From Pediococcus ethanolidurans (lineage in GTDB: Bacteria > Bacillota > Bacilli > Lactobacillales > Lactobacillaceae), in NCBI RefSeq assembly GCF_001437405.1, contig NZ_JQBY01000008.1, positions 36,746 to 100,745 of the forward strand: a stretch of 64,000 nt of DNA. The letters run 5' to 3'. Positions within the stretch are counted from its first letter, which is position 1. Each line of letters starts with the position of its first letter. Positions 23,951 through 33,626 of the stretch are shown in pieces. Made by a program: the position numbers and the translations under genes. Below the pieces are notes generated by a model. It did no database searches, had not been told where the DNA came from, and saw nothing but the letters and a program-made list of their open reading frames with translations.

Positions 23951-26686
23951 TTATTTTTGATTCCACATGGCAATAGAACGTCTTTGTTGCCGAATTCCCC
24001 ACATTTTGTCCAATTCGGTCACTACAAGTACCACAGTTCCTGCAATTATTGGTATTAACCAGAAATACCAGTTCAAACTAGCCGTACTAAATATGACTTG
24101 CATAAACGGCAAGTAAGTAATGCCGGCCTGTAAAACAAGTAAAATGGCAATAATGGCAAATGCCATTGGATTTCTCAAAATATCCCTGGATAAAACCAAT
24201 TTTGGTGTTCGAATGTTGAAAAGATAAAAAATCTTACCAACTACAATCACGTTTAAAGTCACCGTGCTGGCCACCACTGGATTAATACCTTGTAAAGTTA
24301 GCCACTTAAATGCACCAATTCCCAAACCAGCGATTAAAAATGAAACATACACAATTTGCCAAACATCTTTTCGATTCAAGAAAGCTTGATTATTCTTTCT
24401 GGGAAGCCTTTTCATGAGTCCTTCTTCTGCTGGTTCAAATAAAAACGCAAATTGAATTGTAATCGCCGACACCATATTAATCCAAAGTAATTGCGTAGGA
24501 ACCAACGGCATTTCTTGTTGTAAAAGAATCGAAATCAACACAATCAAACCTTCTGCAAAACTGGTTGGTAAGAGGAAACGAATTGTCTTTTTGATGTTGT
24601 CGTAAACGTGACGACCTTCCTTAATGGCCGTTGTTAACGTTGCAAAATTATCATCAGCCAACACCATATCAGCAGCTTCTTTAGCCACATCAGTTCCTTT
24701 AATTCCCATAGCAATTCCAATATCTGCTTTTTTCAAAGCAGGTGCATCATTTACCCCATCACCAGTCATCGCCGTAACCAAATCATTTGCCTGATAGGCC
24801 TCAACAATCCTTAACTTATTCATAGGAGTCGTACGGGCAAAGACATTGTAATCTTGAATAACTGCCTTTAATTGGTCATCAGACAGTTCATCAATTTCTG
24901 CACCAGTAATCGCGGAAATCTTGGTATCTAACCCGAGTTTTTGAGCGATAGCAGCCGCTGTTTCGGGATGATCACCAGTAATCATTTTGACTTTAACACC
25001 AGCTTCACGCATTTCCTTCAGTGCTACCATTGTTTCTTCGCGAGGAGGATCAATAATTCCAGCAATCCCAAGAAATTGAACACCTTCAAGAACCAATTCA
25101 TGCGTTAAGGTGTGCACTTCTCGTTCAACTTTACGATAGCCAAGTGCCACCACACGTTCACCATTTTGCGCTAGTTTAGACACCTTATGTGTCCAAGCTT
25201 CAATATTAAAATCTGGGTTTGCCTGTTTTGCCATAGCAAAAACTTTATCTGGGGAGCCCTTCACTAAAATAACTCTTTGACCATCACTATCTTCATCCAA
25301 TTTTGCGATATAGCGATAATCTGAATCAAATGGAATTTTATCTAATTCCACTAAATCTGGTTCGTTTTTCTTAAATACCTTATGATATAGCGTTAAAAAT
25401 GCACCGTCAGTCGGTTCACCGTTAATTTCCCATTTGCCATCCGTTTCGATGAGTCGTGTATCATTTGCTTCATGACCAGTCACCAAAAGACGATCTAAAT
25501 CTTCGTCATAACCGGCAGCAACAGGCTGACCAGCTTTTGTAATTTGTCCATCTGGTTGATAGCCAGTTCCACTAACCTCATACTGACCTTTAGCAGTGAT
25601 TAACGTGTCGATGGTCATTTCGTTTTTGGTTAACGTTCCCGTTTTATCTGTATTGATGACATCCACAGCACCCAACGTCTCAACTGCAGGTAGTGTTTTA
25701 ACAATTGCATTAGCTTTTGTCATCTTTTTGACGCCCATGGCTAACACAACCGAAGTACTAGCTGGTAATCCTTCAGGAATGGATCCTACAACCATCGTAA
25801 TGACTGCCACCATTAAAACAGACAGCGAATAAACCTGTGTGATCAGGCCAAAAATCGTTACTAAGACAGCAACGGCCACAATTGCGTAGGACAGATACTT
25901 ACCTAAATCATTAATTTCTCGCATTAAAGGTGTTGTTTTAGATTGCACTTTTTCCATGCTGTCATTAATTTTTCCGATTTCAGTTTGTGCGCCAGTTGCT
26001 GTCACGATTCCCAGACCACTTCCGTTCGTAACGGCCGTAGATGCATAAGCCATATTTAAACGGTCTGCCAATGGGGTTTTGGAATCAAGTAACACTTCAT
26101 CATTTTTTAAAACTGAATCAGTTTCCCCTGTTAAAGAGGATTCTTGAATTTTTAAATTATCAGCAGTTAGAATTCGTAAATCAGCAGGCACGTTATCACC
26201 CGCCTCTAAGAAAACCAAATCTCCAGTAACTAAATTCTCTGCAGCAATATCTTCACGTTTTCCTTCACGAATAACTGTCGCCGAAACTTGAAGCATTTGT
26301 TTGATTTTTTCAATGGCTTCTGAAGCCTTACTTTCTTGAAAATAACCAATCAAAGCATTAATAATAACAACCAACCCAATAACAATAGAATCTGAATATT
26401 CTCTCAAAAAGAAAGTTGCAATTGCAGCCACAAGCAGAATATAGGTAATACTATTATTAAACTGTTTGAAAAAACGTTTCAGCTTGCTTTGCTTCTTTTG
26501 AATCAGTGCATTGGGCCCATTTTGTTGAAGCCTGTGGTTGGCCTCCTCATTCGTAAGTCCTTGATCAAGTTCAATGTGATCTTGATCTAGCAATTGATCC
26601 ATCGTTTGCGTATACGGGTGGGGCGGTTTCCCTTTTTTCATTTCCCCGCCATAGTCGTTACTTTCCGAAGCAGAACCTTTTGTCAT
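23951..26686 (-). CDS. P-type cation-transporting ATPase (type II-like)
   Basis: 911 residues with the full P-type layout: N-terminal cation ATPase domain, TGES-type actuator loop (SLTGETDS), phosphorylation motif DKTGTLTK, KGSPD in the nucleotide domain, and TGDGVNDAPALKKADIGIAMG hinge. TM4 has PEGLP as in Ca2+ pumps. In TM6, however, the usual N-x-x-T-D is NMVSAIT: the Asn stays but the Thr and Asp are replaced by Ser and Ala, so classical Ca2+ coordination is unlikely and the ion is uncertain. The start follows AAGGAG. It reads away from the divergent CNNM/CorC gene. Confidence 0.88.
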   Translation of the reverse strand: MTKGSASESNDYGGEMKKGKPPHPYTQTMDQLLDQDHIELDQGLTNEEANHRLQQNGPNALIQKKQSKLKRFFKQFNNSITYILLVAAIATFFLREYSDSIVIGLVVIINALIGYFQESKASEAIEKIKQMLQVSATVIREGKREDIAAENLVTGDLVFLEAGDNVPADLRILTADNLKIQESSLTGETDSVLKNDEVLLDSKTPLADRLNMAYASTAVTNGSGLGIVTATGAQTEIGKINDSMEKVQSKTTPLMREINDLGKYLSYAIVAVAVLVTIFGLITQVYSLSVLMVAVITMVVGSIPEGLPASTSVVLAMGVKKMTKANAIVKTLPAVETLGAVDVINTDKTGTLTKNEMTIDTLITAKGQYEVSGTGYQPDGQITKAGQPVAAGYDEDLDRLLVTGHEANDTRLIETDGKWEINGEPTDGAFLTLYHKVFKKNEPDLVELDKIPFDSDYRYIAKLDEDSDGQRVILVKGSPDKVFAMAKQANPDFNIEAWTHKVSKLAQNGERVVALGYRKVEREVHTLTHELVLEGVQFLGIAGIIDPPREETMVALKEMREAGVKVKMITGDHPETAAAIAQKLGLDTKISAITGAEIDELSDDQLKAVIQDYNVFARTTPMNKLRIVEAYQANDLVTAMTGDGVNDAPALKKADIGIAMGIKGTDVAKEAADMVLADDNFATLTTAIKEGRHVYDNIKKTIRFLLPTSFAEGLIVLISILLQQEMPLVPTQLLWINMVSAITIQFAFLFEPAEEGLMKRLPRKNNQAFLNRKDVWQIVYVSFLIAGLGIGAFKWLTLQGINPVVASTVTLNVIVVGKIFYLFNIRTPKLVLSRDILRNPMAFAIIAILLVLQAGITYLPFMQVIFSTASLNWYFWLIPIIAGTVVLVVTELDKMWGIRQQRRSIAMWNQK

Positions 26687-26941
26687 AATTTAAAACTCCT
26701 TCTACTAAAAATTATTATTGTATTATCTCTGGTAAGTAACAGCATATCTGAATTTAGTTTAAGTGTCAAAGGATTACTTATTTATTTTATAAGAAATCTA
26801 AAAACATTCACGATGTTTTCACATTAATTATGAAAATATAACAAATTATCTTACATCTATGACCAATTCTGAAAGATTTTTCTGAACAGACGCGCTATAA
26901 TATAGAGATAATGTAATTACAAAAGAAATGGGGAATGTTCC

Positions 26942-28327
26942 TTGGACAGTGGTCAGATAATCAGCGATAGTATTATCATTTTGATTACCTTCATCCTGGC
27001 ATATTTTTTCGTTGCAGCTGAATTTGCACTTGTTGAAAGTCGATTAAGTGCGCTGGAGGAAGCAAAGGAAACAGCAGTTGGCGGACGGCTCAAAAAAATC
27101 AATCGAGCCATTCATATGGTTTCAAATTTAAATGAGTATCTTTCTACCACACAGGTTGGAACGTCAGTCTGTGGTATTATTCTAGGTTGGATTGGTGAAT
27201 CATTTGTAGAATACTTTATCATTAAGGTATTTGGATTTACTCATTTAATCAATCAAGCTTCCTTACACGCAATTGGAGCTGTCATAGGTGTTTTACTCTT
27301 AACCTACTTAGAAGTTGTTTTAACCGAAATTGTGCCTAAGAACATTAGTATCGATATTCCCTTAAAAGTTCTAATGTCTGTGGTTACACCTTTGCACTGG
27401 TTTCATACAACCTTCTATCCATTTGTTTGGTTACTAAATGTTTCTGCCAGTGGCATCGTAAAATTGGTTGGGATGGAACCCGCAGACGAAAGTAACGAAG
27501 TCTTTTCGCAAGCCGAAATTTTAAATCTTTCAAAAAATGCCGTTACTGGTGGTGAATTGGACCAAAACGATTACGTATACATGCAACGGGCTTTTGACTT
27601 CAATGACAAAGTTGCAAAAGACATTATGATTGACCGAACTCAACTAGTTGTTTTGGATGTTAATGCCACCGTTAATGAAGCCTTACTCTTATACTTGCAA
27701 AAACGTTTCAGTCGTTTTCCAGTGGTTGCAAACAATAATAAGGATAAAATTTTAGGTTACGTTTATAACTACGATTTAATTCGTCAAAGTCGCGTAGATG
27801 GCGACATTAAAGTTAGCAAGCTCTTACGAAATATCATTACTGTACCAGAGACTGTTCCTTTACAAGACGTCTTGCAAAAAATGTTACAAAAACAAACTCC
27901 AATCTCTGTTGTCGTTGACGAATATGGTGGAACTAGCGGCATCATTACCGACAAAGATATTTATGAAGAAGTCTTTGGCACAATCAATGATGAAGTTGAT
28001 GATGTTTCCGGTGACTACATTCATAAAGAAAAAGATGGCACCTACCATGTTAGCGGTAAAACAACCATGTATGACTTTGAACGTTACTTTGGCATTGACG
28101 TACCAGGGTTTGAAGGTGAAGATGTTGTAACCCTTGGTGGATACGTAATTGATCATCATCCTAACATTCAAGTTCATGATAAAGTACGAATCGATCGTTA
28201 CAATTTTGAAGTTCTTGATAACGAAAATGCTCATATCGATTGGTTCCATGTGACTAGAATTTCTGATGAAGAATATAAAAAGTTACAAAAGCATGCAGAG
28301 GATGAACGCTTAAATGCTGATGAATAA
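26942..28327 (+). CDS. CNNM/HlyC-CorC family transporter (DUF21-CBS-CorC)
   Basis: 461 residues: an N-terminal DUF21 (CNNM) membrane domain with about four segments (1-195), a CBS pair (about 215-335; DIMIDRTQLVVLD and TPISVVVDEYGGTSGIITDKDI), and a C-terminal CorC/HlyC domain (about 350-445; GEDVVTLGGYVIDHHPNIQVHDKV). Such proteins are linked to Mg2+ or other divalent-ion efflux and to haemolysin-type phenotypes. The start is TTG with GGGGA upstream. It is divergent from the P-type ATPase, so the two could share ion-homeostasis control. A terminator follows. Confidence 0.87.
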   Translation: MDSGQIISDSIIILITFILAYFFVAAEFALVESRLSALEEAKETAVGGRLKKINRAIHMVSNLNEYLSTTQVGTSVCGIILGWIGESFVEYFIIKVFGFTHLINQASLHAIGAVIGVLLLTYLEVVLTEIVPKNISIDIPLKVLMSVVTPLHWFHTTFYPFVWLLNVSASGIVKLVGMEPADESNEVFSQAEILNLSKNAVTGGELDQNDYVYMQRAFDFNDKVAKDIMIDRTQLVVLDVNATVNEALLLYLQKRFSRFPVVANNNKDKILGYVYNYDLIRQSRVDGDIKVSKLLRNIITVPETVPLQDVLQKMLQKQTPISVVVDEYGGTSGIITDKDIYEEVFGTINDEVDDVSGDYIHKEKDGTYHVSGKTTMYDFERYFGIDVPGFEGEDVVTLGGYVIDHHPNIQVHDKVRIDRYNFEVLDNENAHIDWFHVTRISDEEYKKLQKHAEDERLNADE

Positions 28328-28337
28328 TTTGTAAATA

Positions 28338-28381
28338 AACAGCACCCAAATCGAATCAATCGACTTGGGTGCTATTTTTTT
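28338..28381 (+). terminator. Terminator after the CNNM/CorC gene
   Basis: AGCACCCAAaTCGA pairs with TCGAcTTGGGTGCT, followed by A and seven T. Confidence 0.88.
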
Positions 28382-28441
28382 GAGTATAAAAAGTTTTTCC
28401 CGGTAGTTTAAAAATACCTGTATTCTACCGACAGTAAAAAT

Positions 28442-28897
28442 TTAGAACTGTTGACGCTTGTTTCTAAAATATTTTCCCATCTGATTTTTAACTAAAAATA
28501 TTAGTAATATTATTGGTCCGAACAACATGTAGGCAAGCCGCACAAAAAAGGTAGCCATGGTATCAAAGTTTCTATCTAGTAACGCAAACTTCTGCGCTGT
28601 CAGATTATGTTGTAAATTAGCAAAACTATTATCACCCCACTTATCTTTCTTATGATGCTTTGCATGTTCCTTTTGGGTTTCTTTTGCACCACGTTGTAAA
28701 AAAGAATTATTGCGCAATGAGGGAACCCCTTTAGCAAGTATACGGAACTGACATATCCATGACAAAATAAACCATACATTAAGAAAATTTAAGGTTATTC
28801 TGACGTGATTATTTTTATCAATGTTAAAAAAAATAAGCAAAAGAATCATGATTAGTGATTGTTCAACAATAGCAGATAAATATTTTTTTCTTTTCAT
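28442..28897 (-). CDS. Membrane protein of unknown function
   Basis: 151 residues. Two hydrophobic segments near the N-terminus (about 10-25 and 34-50) and one near the C-terminus (about 115-137) flank a charged, His/Lys-rich loop (KETQKEHAKHHKKDKWGD). The ends are basic, giving a predicted cytosolic N-terminus. I do not recognise the family. It is followed by no terminator I can define, and a 400-base stretch with an H-family array separates it from the HAD gene. Confidence 0.6.
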   Translation of the reverse strand: MKRKKYLSAIVEQSLIMILLLIFFNIDKNNHVRITLNFLNVWFILSWICQFRILAKGVPSLRNNSFLQRGAKETQKEHAKHHKKDKWGDNSFANLQHNLTAQKFALLDRNFDTMATFFVRLAYMLFGPIILLIFLVKNQMGKYFRNKRQQF

Positions 28898-29125
28898 AAG
28901 ATGATCACTTGGCTTTTTCTTGTTTAAAGTTTCCCTAATTAAGAAAAGATTAAACGTTTAATCTTTATTTAACTATTATAAATAAAATTCAATTTAAATA
29001 AATAGTAAATAGACATTTTTCGAAAAAGAATAAACAAAAAATTGAAGTGGTCAAAATGTACTAACAGAATACGTCAATAACACTTATGATCATCCTGACA
29101 ATGACACATTTATATTAGTTCTCAT

Positions 29126-29366
29126 TCGCTCCCTTTTTAGGACAGCTACCAAAAACAGCTTCAACAATATAAATTCACCTAACGCGGGACCGCATCCCTC
29201 TGACGGCGTATTTATATTCTTGCAACTTAACGTTTTTATTCGCTCACTTTTTTAGGACAGCTACTAAAAACAGTTTCAAGAATATAAATTCGCCTAACGC
29301 GGGACTGCATCCCGCTGACGGCGTATTTATATTCTTGAAACTTAACGTTTTTATTCGCTCACTTTT
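29126..29366. repeat. H-family hairpin array 4 (two copies)
   Basis: Two copies, each starting CGCTC-C-TTTTTTAGGACAGCTAC. Arms AAGAATATAAAT and ATTTATATTCTT surround a shortened core (GCGGGACTGCATCCCGC). Here both copies keep both arms, unlike the other arrays. The end (CGCTCACTTTTTTAA) abuts the stop of the HAD-type gene at 29367. The rest of the gap (28898-29125) is AT-rich and shows nothing I can name. Confidence 0.85.
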
Positions 29367-30179
29367 TTAATCTAAGAATCTTCTCTTCAAATACTTTGGC
29401 AACCCATCCTCTTCACTTGCCTCCGTCACTGCATCCGCCTGTTTCTTTATTTCATCCGCACTATTACCCATTGCTACTCCTGTGCCTACCGCCTTCAACA
29501 TTCCTAAGTCATTCTTATCATTACCAAATGCTATTGTATGATCCACCGGAATACCATATTGATTCGTAATGGCCCGTACTGCACTTGCCTTATCCACTCT
29601 TCTAGGAATCAGTTCAATATTATCAGGGCTTGAAGACGACACATTCAAAACATCAGCATCCAACAACCTTTGCCTAGCAATTGCCAGTTTATCTAATTCA
29701 CCTCTCGCAATCACGATTCCATTAATAATTTGTTCGCTCACATCATTTAAATGATCACGATCATGTACATCCTCAAATTTTCCAGCACCATCTTGCATAA
29801 CTCTCATCCGTGCCAAACGACTCAAATCCCATGGTTTGCGTCTCGTGTAAAACGTTCGATCTGTACTAAAAAAATTGGTTGATAATCCAAGTTCTGTTGT
29901 CACATCATAAACGGTACTAATCGCTTTCCAGCCTAAATGATCCATGTGTAGATGATGCCCTTTTTGATAAACCGATCCATTTGAGGCAATAACTTCTACT
30001 TTTGGATTAATTCTTTTTTGAATGACTTGTGCCAACGAAAGCATGCGACCAGTTGCAATATAAAAGATAAATCCCCGTTGCTGTAGCTGTTCAATCACCT
30101 TTTTAGTCATCACAGAAACATTTTGATTATGTGAAATTAACGTGCCATCAATATCCATAAATACAATATAAGGGTCCAA
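29367..30179 (-). CDS. Cof-type HAD-IIB phosphatase
   Basis: 270 residues. Motif I is FMDIDGTLIS with the nucleophile Asp, motif II FYIATGRM, then a type IIB cap domain (about 85-190), the Lys before DKASAV (motif III), and motif IV AFGNDKNDLGMLKAVG. These enzymes dephosphorylate sugar phosphates or flavin/PLP phosphates; specificity is not predictable. It is monocistronic and reads into the H-family array. Confidence 0.88.
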   Translation of the reverse strand: MDPYIVFMDIDGTLISHNQNVSVMTKKVIEQLQQRGFIFYIATGRMLSLAQVIQKRINPKVEVIASNGSVYQKGHHLHMDHLGWKAISTVYDVTTELGLSTNFFSTDRTFYTRRKPWDLSRLARMRVMQDGAGKFEDVHDRDHLNDVSEQIINGIVIARGELDKLAIARQRLLDADVLNVSSSSPDNIELIPRRVDKASAVRAITNQYGIPVDHTIAFGNDKNDLGMLKAVGTGVAMGNSADEIKKQADAVTEASEEDGLPKYLKRRFLD

Positions 30180-30342
30180 AATAATAACCTCAATTCTTTT
30201 TCAATTTAGTCTTTATAGTCTTAGTTTACTACTTTGATAAAACGGTTCCACAATTTTTAAAAATTATCTTTTTTAAAAATTTAAGTGTTACAATGTTAAT
30301 AATGTTCTACAATAAAAATAGTAAATTTAAGGGGGTTCCATT

Positions 30343-30822
30343 ATGTCGACCATTAACATTTTATACATCTCAGTCGCCGGAAATACACGTTCTTTTACTC
30401 AGGATCTCCAAGACTATGCTGAGGAGCAACATTCAAAAGATGCCACCAATCCCCTCATTACACTGAAAGAAGTCTCCGAAGAAACTGATTTTGAAAGTGA
30501 ACAAAAACCATACTTTGCCTTTGTTCCTACTTACTTGGACGGAGGAAATGGTGTCGATAACGGTGTCAAAGAATTAATGACAAACGTTTTAGGTGAATAT
30601 ATCGCTTATAAAGATAATCGCAAACTTTGTCTTGGCGTAATTGGCAGTGGTAATCGTAATTTTGGGTTGCAATATTGTCTGACCGCTAAACGTTATGCTC
30701 GCGACTACGGGTTCGAATATTTAGATAACTATGAATTACGGGGCAACCCTACAGATTGTAAACGAATCTATGAAACCATGAAGAAAAACAACGTGTTGAA
30801 GGGCGTTTCAAAAGAAGCTTAA
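30343..30822 (+). CDS. nrdI: NrdI-like flavodoxin
   Basis: 159 residues. ISVAGNTRSFTQDL is the FMN phosphate-binding start, VPTYLDGGNGVDNGVKELM and GVIGSGNRNFGLQYCLTAKRYA are the characteristic NrdI segments. NrdI supplies oxidant for assembly of the manganese-tyrosyl cofactor of class Ib ribonucleotide reductase. No nrdE or nrdF is adjacent, so it works in trans or serves another flavodoxin role. A GGGGG-rich ribosome-binding site precedes the ATG and a terminator follows. Confidence 0.88.
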   Translation: MSTINILYISVAGNTRSFTQDLQDYAEEQHSKDATNPLITLKEVSEETDFESEQKPYFAFVPTYLDGGNGVDNGVKELMTNVLGEYIAYKDNRKLCLGVIGSGNRNFGLQYCLTAKRYARDYGFEYLDNYELRGNPTDCKRIYETMKKNNVLKGVSKEA

Positions 30823-30839
30823 AAACCGTTTAAATTATA

Positions 30840-30879
30840 AAAGTGAGACTATGAAATTTATCATAGTCTCACTTTTTTG
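30840..30879 (+). terminator. Terminator after nrdI
   Basis: AAGTGAGACTATGA pairs with TCATAGTCTCACTT, followed by six T. Confidence 0.88.
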
Positions 30880-30946
30880 AATTACTAATTTTTTTCAACG
30901 ATTTTTAAACTGGATCATTGTGGTTCGACCTTTTCTACTTTTATTG

Positions 30947-31068
30947 CCGAAACGTGCTAAGGGGAGCAGCTTCCTCCGCCTAGCTACGATACCCCAACGA
31001 TTCCTAAACCGAATCATTGGGGTATCTAGGCTATGCTCAGAAGCTATACGCTCCCCTTAGCACTCTTA
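30947..31068 (-). repeat. X-family structured module, copy 1
   Basis: Read on the minus strand: GTGCTAAGGGGAGC ... GCTCCCCTTAGCAC closes the structure; inside, AGCCTAG is followed by a long hairpin (GATACCCC..GGGGTATC) and then GTAGCTAGGCGGAGGAAGCTGC. It begins four bases after the stop of the aldo/keto reductase gene. The same conserved strings with different stems occur downstream of guaC. Confidence 0.8.
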
Positions 31069-31072
31069 TTTT

Positions 31073-31933
31073 TTACCACGTAATCGTATCTGGATCCGTT
31101 GCCAACCCTGCCACGCCACGCAATCCATCAATCTTCTTCATATCATTTTCATCAATCGCAAAGTCAAACAACTTCGTATTCTCTACAATCCGTTCCTCAT
31201 GAACCGACTTTGGCAATGGTAAGAAACCATGCTGCAATGACCAACGCAACACAACCTGTGCCACCGTCTTACCATACTTCTCACTCATCGTCTTCAGCTC
31301 TTCAACGCCAAAAATCTTTCCTGTACCCAGTGGACTATATGCTTCTGACAAAATATTGTGTGCCTTATTATAAGCCACAACCTCTGGCTGCAAATCACTT
31401 GGATTTAAGAAAATTTGGTTAACCTGTGGCGTAACCGTTGCTGTCTTCAAAAGTGCATCCAAATGCTTGGGACGGAAATTAGAAACCCCGATCGCACGAA
31501 TCTTTCCAGCCTTTTGTGCCTCTTCCATTGCTCGCCATGTTTCTGCATTAGCTTGTTCCCAATTATCTCGGAATGCAACTGGATTTGGCCAATGAATTAA
31601 GTAAAGATCCAAATAATCCAATCCTAAGTTATTTAAGGAAGTATCAATTGCCTTTTTAGCATTTTCATAACTATGATCACTACCAGTTAGTTTGGAGGTT
31701 ACCCAAAGCTGATCTCGTGCTACACCACTATCTTTGATTCCCTTACCAACACTTTTTTCGTTTTGATAAGCAAAAGCAGTGTCAATGTGACGATAACCTG
31801 CTGCGATCGCTTCTTCAACTGATTTTTCAGCTACATCACCATCTGGCGTCTGCCATGTACCAAAGCCAACGATTGGAATTTTTATACCATTGTTTAATTC
31901 GTACGTATCTGTTAATTTCGTTAAATTTGCCAA
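31073..31933 (-). CDS. Aldo/keto reductase (2,5-diketogluconate reductase type)
   Basis: 286 residues, single TIM barrel. GYRHIDTAFAYQNEKSVG holds the catalytic Asp and Tyr, WVTSKL the Lys, and LYLIHWPNP the His. GVSNFRPKHLDALL, NQIFLNPS and the C-terminal PLPKSVHEERIVENTKLFDF are typical of AKR5-type NADPH reductases of small carbonyls. The ATG at 31933 has TAGGAGGATTC upstream. It is not closely related to the reductase at 21.7 kb. Confidence 0.9.
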   Translation of the reverse strand: MANLTKLTDTYELNNGIKIPIVGFGTWQTPDGDVAEKSVEEAIAAGYRHIDTAFAYQNEKSVGKGIKDSGVARDQLWVTSKLTGSDHSYENAKKAIDTSLNNLGLDYLDLYLIHWPNPVAFRDNWEQANAETWRAMEEAQKAGKIRAIGVSNFRPKHLDALLKTATVTPQVNQIFLNPSDLQPEVVAYNKAHNILSEAYSPLGTGKIFGVEELKTMSEKYGKTVAQVVLRWSLQHGFLPLPKSVHEERIVENTKLFDFAIDENDMKKIDGLRGVAGLATDPDTITW

Positions 31934-32061
31934 AATGAATCCTCCTATAAATTATTATGTTCATTATAAAACAAAACTACTACACGTGAAAAAGATTTGG
32001 TTTCCGTTCAAAAATATTCTATGATAAACGCATACTAATTCCAGTTGAAGGAAGTTTCGTC

Positions 32062-32718
32062 GTGAATAAAAAATCCGATTTTAATAAACGCCTCTTTTTT
32101 CTAGCCATTTCAATTGTTTTAAACTCTTTTTCTAATGCATTAACAGTGGCCAGTCATTGTGGTAGTGCATTATGGACAGCATCCTCCGTTAATCTTAGTG
32201 AATGGTTTCATTTTCCTTTAGGTAGCGTTCTTTTTGTTGAGGGTATCGCAGTCGTCATCGCCAATGCGCTACTACTCAAACATTTTGACTGGCATCGCAT
32301 GCTTGGAAATCTCGTGTTTATGGTTCCATTTTCCTATTTAGTGGGCGCAATTAGCAGTGGCTTAGATAATCATGGTTTATTAAACTGGCCATTAGGTGCT
32401 CGCATTATCGCTGATGCACTTGGAATCGTCGGAATCGGTGTTGCAGTTTCAATTTATCAGCGTGCAAACATCGTGCTGCATCCCAATGATGATCTAACCT
32501 ACATCGTTCGGTTTAAATTCATGAACGGAAAAGCAGCCGTTGCACAGTGGGTCAGCTATATTCCGGCTATCTCAATTATTTTATTAACTTTTATTGTGAC
32601 TCATCATATCTACGCAGTAGGGTTAGGTACCATACTTGCCTTTGTACTCCAAGGTGCCGTTACTGGCTGGTCTGATCGACATGTATTTACAACACTCAAA
32701 CATCATTTAAATGTTTAA
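32062..32718 (+). CDS. YczE-like integral membrane protein
   Basis: 218 residues with about five hydrophobic segments and short loops, beginning NKRLFFLAISIVLNSFSNALTVASHCGSALWTA, which fits the YczE/YyaS membrane protein family (FGVALMIKANLGSAPWDV-type first loop). Function is not established; a transport role is assumed. The start is GTG with GAAGGAAG upstream. The tyrosine-phosphatase-like gene follows after 86 bases. Confidence 0.75.
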   Translation: MNKKSDFNKRLFFLAISIVLNSFSNALTVASHCGSALWTASSVNLSEWFHFPLGSVLFVEGIAVVIANALLLKHFDWHRMLGNLVFMVPFSYLVGAISSGLDNHGLLNWPLGARIIADALGIVGIGVAVSIYQRANIVLHPNDDLTYIVRFKFMNGKAAVAQWVSYIPAISIILLTFIVTHHIYAVGLGTILAFVLQGAVTGWSDRHVFTTLKHHLNV

Positions 32719-32804
32719 ACATATTTGGTAGGAAGAAAAACCGGACTGTGCTATCATTTTGCATGTAGGGAATTTCATAAAATCGAAATTTGGGAGGATT
32801 TATC

Positions 32805-33596
32805 ATGGTGAGATCACGGGTACTTCAGTTACAAAAAGGTGGCAATTTTCGCGAACTTGGTGGTTATCAAACAATCGATGGTCATACAATTAAGTGGCAT
32901 AAGATTATTCGTTCTGGCAAACTTGGTAATTTAACTGATCAAGACGTCTCATATTTAAACAATTACGGTTTAAAATATGACGTTGATTTTCGTTCGCCTG
33001 AAGAAAAAGCTCAAGCACCAGATCGTATTCCTCAACAAACTAAATATTTGTTTATGCCAGTATTTTCAACTGATGAAACTCAAAACTCAAAACAAACTGA
33101 TTACCTGCAACGAAAAATGGAAAGTGATCCAACAACTGGTCGTCAGCAAATGCACCACGTTTATCAAGATATCATTACCAATCCACATTCTCAGAAGGCT
33201 TATCGGCAGTTCTTCGATGTCTTACTTGAAAATGACGTTGAGCAAGATACCTTGCTTTTCCATTGTACGGCTGGTAAGGATCGAACTGGCATGGGAGCCA
33301 TTTTCTTCTTAAGTGCCCTCGGTGTTAATGAAGATACCATTAAGGCAGATTATTTACTCACAAACAAAGTGACAAAACCAGTGTTAGAAGACTTAGTTAA
33401 AACCTTAAAACTCAAAAACGCTCCATCTGCTTTTATTCAAAGTATGCGGGACTTACAAAGTGTTCAGATTTCTTTTTACAATACAGCGATGGAACAAATT
33501 CAAAAAACTTCTGGAGACATGTCCAACTATCTTCACGAATATTTGAATCTTTCAGCAACTGATATTCACGATTTACAACGAATTTACCTAGAATAA
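32805..33596 (+). CDS. Tyrosine-protein phosphatase-like protein, paralogue 1
   Basis: About 263 residues. The family opening GGNFRELGGYQTIDGHTIKW, the segment LKYDVDFRSPEEKAQAPDR, and the P-loop FHCTAGKDRTGMGA with nucleophile Cys and phosphate-binding Arg place it in the Y_phosphatase3 (LipA/PtpB-like) family. The ATG at 32805 has GGGAGG upstream. These enzymes dephosphorylate tyrosine, serine or phosphoinositides. An alpha/beta hydrolase follows 30 bases later, and two further paralogues lie at 36.1-37.6 kb. Confidence 0.87.
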   Translation: MVRSRVLQLQKGGNFRELGGYQTIDGHTIKWHKIIRSGKLGNLTDQDVSYLNNYGLKYDVDFRSPEEKAQAPDRIPQQTKYLFMPVFSTDETQNSKQTDYLQRKMESDPTTGRQQMHHVYQDIITNPHSQKAYRQFFDVLLENDVEQDTLLFHCTAGKDRTGMGAIFFLSALGVNEDTIKADYLLTNKVTKPVLEDLVKTLKLKNAPSAFIQSMRDLQSVQISFYNTAMEQIQKTSGDMSNYLHEYLNLSATDIHDLQRIYLE

Positions 33597-33626
33597 TAGT
33601 ATTGAATAAGTAAAGAAGGCTATTTA

